Source: Mycobacterium sp. Aquia_216
GTDB lineage: Bacteria > Actinomycetota > Actinomycetes > Mycobacteriales > Mycobacteriaceae
NCBI RefSeq assembly: GCF_026723865.1
Contig: NZ_CP113529.1
Location: 2,294,001-2,358,000 of the forward strand
Direction of reading: 5' to 3'
Length of the DNA stretch: 64,000 nucleotides
The notes under the pieces are model-generated. The model was given only the letters and a program-made list of their open reading frames with translations, did no database searches and was not told the DNA's origin. Below, piece by piece: positions 61,424-64,000 of this stretch; within the stretch, counting starts at the first letter, position 1; every line of letters begins with the position of its first letter. The position numbers and the translations under genes are program-made.

Positions 61424-62542
61424 CTAGGGCGCCCGCTGCGCCGGTGCGGTCCACTTTTCTTCGATGCGCCCATAGCGCCAGACGAGCAGCGCGACCACCC
61501 AGGTGAGCACGAAGACGCCGACGACGACGAAGCCGACGGTGTTGAGATCGAGGCCGGAAAGCCGGTCCCAGAAGGGACCCCGCCACCCCAGCTGGCCGGC
61601 GAACAGGCCGAGCAGCTCGACGCTGCCGATCAATACGGCGACGGCGACCGACAGCGCGGTGATGGTGATGTTGTAGTAGATCTTGCGCACCGGGCTGGAA
61701 AACGCCCAGCCGTAGGCGAAGTTCATGAACGAGCCGTCGATGGTGTCCAGCAGGCACATGCCGGCGGCGAACAACACCGGCAAACACAGGATCGCGTACC
61801 ACGGCAGCCCGGCGGCGGCGCTGCTGCCGGCCAGCACCAGCAGGGCGACCTCGGTGGCGGTGTCGAAACCGAGGCCGAACAGCAAGCCGATCGGGTACAT
61901 GTGCCAGGACTTGGTGATCGATTTGGTGAAGCGGCCGAGGAATCGGTTGAGAAATCCGCGGTCGGCGAGCTGCTGTTCCAGCTCCGCTTCGTCGTATTCG
62001 CCGTGGCGCGAGCGCAGGAACACCCGCAGGATTCCGGCCAGCACGATCACGTTGAGGATGGCGATCAGATAGAGGAACACGCCCGAGACGCCGGTGCCGA
62101 TCAGACCCGTGTAGTGATGCAGCGCCGAGGAGTCGTCTTCGACCGGTCCGACAACGGCCCGCACTCCGATCGCCAGCAGCATTGCCAGCGCGAACACCAC
62201 GCTGGAGTGGCCGAGCGAGAAGAAGAATCCGACCGCAAGCGGACGCTGCCCGTCGCTCATCAGCTTGCGGGTGGTGTTGTCGATGGCGGCGATGTGATCC
62301 GCGTCGAAGGCGTGCCGCAGGCCCAGCGTGTATGCCGTGAGCCCGACGCCGATGCCAAACGCCTTGCCGCCCACGCTTAGTCGCGCCGGATCCACGATGA
62401 AGAGCAGGGTAAGCCAGCCGACGAGATGCAGCGCCACGATCAGCGCCAGCATGACCGAGAGGCGCCCCCATTCCGCGGGCGTCAGGAAGCCGGGCAGCCG
62501 GGCTAACTTGCTCCGCGGTGCGGCGTTCTCGATGCTGGCCAT
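61424..62542 (-). CDS. nicT: High-affinity nickel permease NicT (NiCoT family)
   Basis: Membrane transporter for Ni2+ with about eight hydrophobic segments in 372 residues, the size of M. tuberculosis NicT (Rv2856). The NiCoT signature RHAFDADHIAAIDNTTRKL is in the second membrane region, with LGHSSVVF and LFGLGFDTATEVALL as further conserved parts. The ATG at 62542 lies 7 nt after a TACAGT -10-like element; a longer frame upstream crosses that promoter. A Nur-type box overlaps the expected -35, so repression by nickel is likely. It provides the metal for the hydrogenase encoded next to it. Confidence 0.95.
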   Translation of the reverse strand: MASIENAAPRSKLARLPGFLTPAEWGRLSVMLALIVALHLVGWLTLLFIVDPARLSVGGKAFGIGVGLTAYTLGLRHAFDADHIAAIDNTTRKLMSDGQRPLAVGFFFSLGHSSVVFALAMLLAIGVRAVVGPVEDDSSALHHYTGLIGTGVSGVFLYLIAILNVIVLAGILRVFLRSRHGEYDEAELEQQLADRGFLNRFLGRFTKSITKSWHMYPIGLLFGLGFDTATEVALLVLAGSSAAAGLPWYAILCLPVLFAAGMCLLDTIDGSFMNFAYGWAFSSPVRKIYYNITITALSVAVAVLIGSVELLGLFAGQLGWRGPFWDRLSGLDLNTVGFVVVGVFVLTWVVALLVWRYGRIEEKWTAPAQRAP

Positions 62543-62549
62543 CGCCCCG

Positions 62550-62555
62550 ACTGTA
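62550..62555 (-). promoter_or_regulatory. Candidate leaderless -10 of nicT
   Basis: TACAGT on the minus strand, 7 nt before the nicT ATG. The corresponding -35 region falls on the Nur-type box at 62575-62589. Confidence 0.5.
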
Positions 62556-62574
62556 GGGTCGGGCGCGAACTGGA

Positions 62575-62589
62575 TGCAAGTGACTTGCA
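62575..62589. promoter_or_regulatory. Nur-type nickel box between nicT and the Fur-family gene
   Basis: Perfect palindrome TGCAAGTGACTTGCA, read as TGCAA-N5-TTGCA. It lies 33 bp upstream of nicT over the likely -35 and 67 bp upstream of the divergent Fur-family start. It is nearly identical to the core at 60162-60176. Confidence 0.65.
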
Positions 62590-62655
62590 GGAGGGATGCC
62601 GCCCGGTCGGCCCCGGCGACTGGCAATCCGGGTTGTCCGGCGCAACACTGAACGG

Positions 62656-63129
62656 GTGACGTCCCAGCCGTCGGCGCTTGACCCCGCGGTCACCGAACGC
62701 ATCGGTGACTTCCTGCGGGCCCGCGGGTTGCGGCGGATGACGTCGCGGATTCAGGTGCTGGCGGTGCTCGAACCGGTCAACGGACACCTGTCCGTCGCGG
62801 AGATCCATCAGCGGGTGCGGGCCAGCCTGCCCGCCGATGCCCAGCCGCCCGACGTGGCCACCATCTACCGCACGGTGACCACGCTGGTCGAGCAGGCGGT
62901 GTTGCACGCGTTGACCCTCGACGGCGGCATCACGACCTACGGGCTGGCGACCGCCCCCCACCACCACGCGGTGTGCACGCAGTGCGACTCGATCATCGAA
63001 GTGCCCGCGCGGAAGCTGAGTTCCGCGCTCGAGCACGCGATGGAGGGCAGTGCGTTCGCCCTGTCGGAGCGGGCCGGTCTGACGTTGCACGGCCTGTGCC
63101 CGCAGTGCCAGGCGGCGGCCCCGCGCTGA
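62656..63129 (+). CDS. Fur-family metalloregulator, candidate nickel repressor (Nur-like)
   Basis: A 157-residue Fur-superfamily repressor: winged-helix part (RMTSRIQVLAVLEPVNGHLS, DVATIYRTVTTLVEQAVLH) and dimerisation part with HHHAVCTQC and a second CPQC, forming the structural zinc site. His residues in APHHHAVC supply a likely regulatory metal site. Its place beside nicT and the Nur-type box suggests nickel sensing; zinc or iron sensing cannot be ruled out by sequence. The GTG at 62656 gives the conserved start. An ATG at 62596 has AGGAGGG directly against it, too close to be used. It converges on mtr. Confidence 0.82.
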   Translation: MTSQPSALDPAVTERIGDFLRARGLRRMTSRIQVLAVLEPVNGHLSVAEIHQRVRASLPADAQPPDVATIYRTVTTLVEQAVLHALTLDGGITTYGLATAPHHHAVCTQCDSIIEVPARKLSSALEHAMEGSAFALSERAGLTLHGLCPQCQAAAPR

Positions 63130-63131
63130 GG

Positions 63132-64000
63132 TCAGCGCAGGCCCAGCAGCGCGTTCTCCACCACCTCGGGCAGTGCCGGATGGATCCAGTACTGCCCGCG
63201 GGCCATTTCCGGGGCGGTCAGCCCGAAGCTCATCGCCTGGATCAACGGCTGGATGATCGACGATGCCTGATGGCCCATGATGTGCGCACCCAGCAGGCGG
63301 CCGGTGTCGCGCTCGGCGATGAGCTTGACGATCCCGGTGGTGTCCTCCATCGCCCAGCCGTAGGCCACGTCACCGTAATCCTGGATCTTGACCGAGACCT
63401 TGAAACCCTGTGCAATGGCTTCGTTTTCGGTCAACCCGACGCAGGCGATCTGGGGATCGGTGAACACCGCGGATGGCACGTAGCGATGGTCGGTGACGCT
63501 CATCGCGTCGGTGTCGTCCCAGTCGCACAGCAGATTGTGCTGCACCACCCGAGCCTCGTGGTTGGCGACATGCTTGAGCTGATACTTCGAGGAGACGTCG
63601 CCGAGGGCGAAAACGCCACGTGCCGTGGTTCGCTGGTACTCGTCGACGACCACGAGGCCGTCCTCGACCGCGATGCCGGCCTGCTCGAGGTCGAGTTGAT
63701 CGGCGTTGGAGACCCGGCCGGTGGCCACCAGCAGCGCATCGGCGTTCACGGTGTGGCCGTTGTCGAGTCGTACCGCGACGCCCGAGCCCTGGTTCTCGGC
63801 GCCCACGACGTTGCGGTGGGTGTGCAGTTCCCACTTGCTCGACGCGATGCGGGTGAACCGTTTGCAGAGGGCGTCATCGCAATGCCGCAGCAGGGCAGAG
63901 CCCCGGATCACCAGGGTGACCCGCGAGCCCAGCGAGGAGAAGATGTGCGCGAATTCGGCCGACACGAACCCGCCCCCGACGATCACCAGATGCTCTGGGA
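63132..64000 (-). CDS. mtr: Mycothione reductase (N-terminal part outside the window)
   Basis: C-terminal part of the flavoprotein that reduces mycothione disulfide with NADPH, keeping the mycothiol pool reduced. The window holds the NADPH-binding domain ([20 protein letters not shown]), the FAD-contact [17 protein letters not shown] and the dimerisation domain ending [20 protein letters not shown] with the catalytic His. The frame runs off the right edge, so the start and redox-active CxxxxC are not seen. Mtr is Rv2855 in M. tuberculosis, adjacent to nicT there as well. Confidence 0.95.
   Translation of the reverse strand, partial: PEHLVIVGGGFVSAEFAHIFSSLGSRVTLVIRGSALLRHCDDALCKRFTRIASSKWELHTHRNVVGAENQGSGVAVRLDNGHTVNADALLVATGRVSNADQLDLEQAGIAVEDGLVVVDEYQRTTARGVFALGDVSSKYQLKHVANHEARVVQHNLLCDWDDTDAMSVTDHRYVPSAVFTDPQIACVGLTENEAIAQGFKVSVKIQDYGDVAYGWAMEDTTGIVKLIAERDTGRLLGAHIMGHQASSIIQPLIQAMSFGLTAPEMARGQYWIHPALPEVVENALLGLR

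Noticed and set aside
62596..62655. ATG at 62596 as start of the Fur-family gene
   Set aside because: AGGAGGG touches the ATG with no spacing, the extra 20 residues are not Fur-like, and it would place the Nur-type box inside the ribosome binding site.
1..64000. Insertion sequences, prophage, tRNA or rRNA genes
   Set aside because: No transposase, integrase other than XerC, tRNA-like T-loop signature or rRNA sequence was seen on either strand.

Overview
The window is a 64 kb chromosomal segment of a high-GC mycobacterium, most likely a slow-growing non-tuberculous Mycobacterium. The evidence is PPE, MPT63-, MPT53- and MPT83-type proteins, a mycothione reductase, and a gene order that follows the M. 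tuberculosis Rv2911-Rv2855 stretch (order recalled from memory, not computed). No insertion sequence, tRNA, rRNA, prophage or CRISPR array was seen.

Layout. 1-7.6 kb: dacB2, a SnoaL-like gene, the rpsP-khpA-rimM-trmD operon, lppW, rplS, lepB, rnhB and a DUF2469 gene. 7.6-13.3 kb: a GAF-ANTAR regulator, a deletion remnant of the molybdopterin oxidoreductase fdhF still coupled to an intact fdhD, then a yraN-type gene, the comM-type gene and dprA. 13.4-20.9 kb: viuB, a lactate-2-monooxygenase-like gene, xerC, an M23 peptidase, rpsB, tsf, amiC and a MarR regulator. 21-25 kb is accessory: two tandem MPT63-like secreted proteins, an acyltransferase, a degenerate response regulator and a CsbD-like protein, separated by strong hairpins. 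25-38 kb: pyrH-frr-cdsA-rlmN (with a 58-bp tandem repeat copied from the 3' end of rlmN), mpt53 with its CcdA-like partner, an internally deleted MPT83-like lipoprotein, dxr-rip1-ispG-GNAT, and a penicillin-binding lipoprotein. 38-44 kb: map, cobQ, an alpha/beta-hydrolase-fold protein, a class I amidotransferase, a PPE protein and a secreted protein of unknown function.

44-63 kb is the most notable region. A leftward cluster of about 20 genes encodes a group 1h-type (high-affinity, atmospheric H2) [NiFe]-hydrogenase: structural genes hhyS and hhyL, the iron-sulfur protein hhyE, accessory proteins of unknown function including a 39-residue membrane protein, a maturation protease, and hypA, B, C (twice), D, E and F. 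It also has a pair of SIS-domain proteins, one fused to a HypC-like domain, and the nickel permease nicT. A divergent Fur-family gene and two near-identical TGCAA-N5-TTGCA palindromes (one over the nicT -35 region, one upstream of hhyS) suggest nickel-responsive control of both supply and enzyme. The window ends inside mtr. In M. tuberculosis nicT lies next to mtr without this cluster, so the present window probably shows the older arrangement.

The genes form three working groups: ribosome and translation factors with cell-wall and isoprenoid enzymes; protein export and oxidative folding; and a self-contained hydrogen-oxidation module that imports nickel, builds the NiFe(CN)2CO site, processes the large subunit and passes electrons through Fe-S proteins toward respiration. 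Many single genes have a -10-like hexamer (TANNNT or CACAAT) 6-7 nt before the start codon, the mycobacterial leaderless pattern, and this helped fix start sites.
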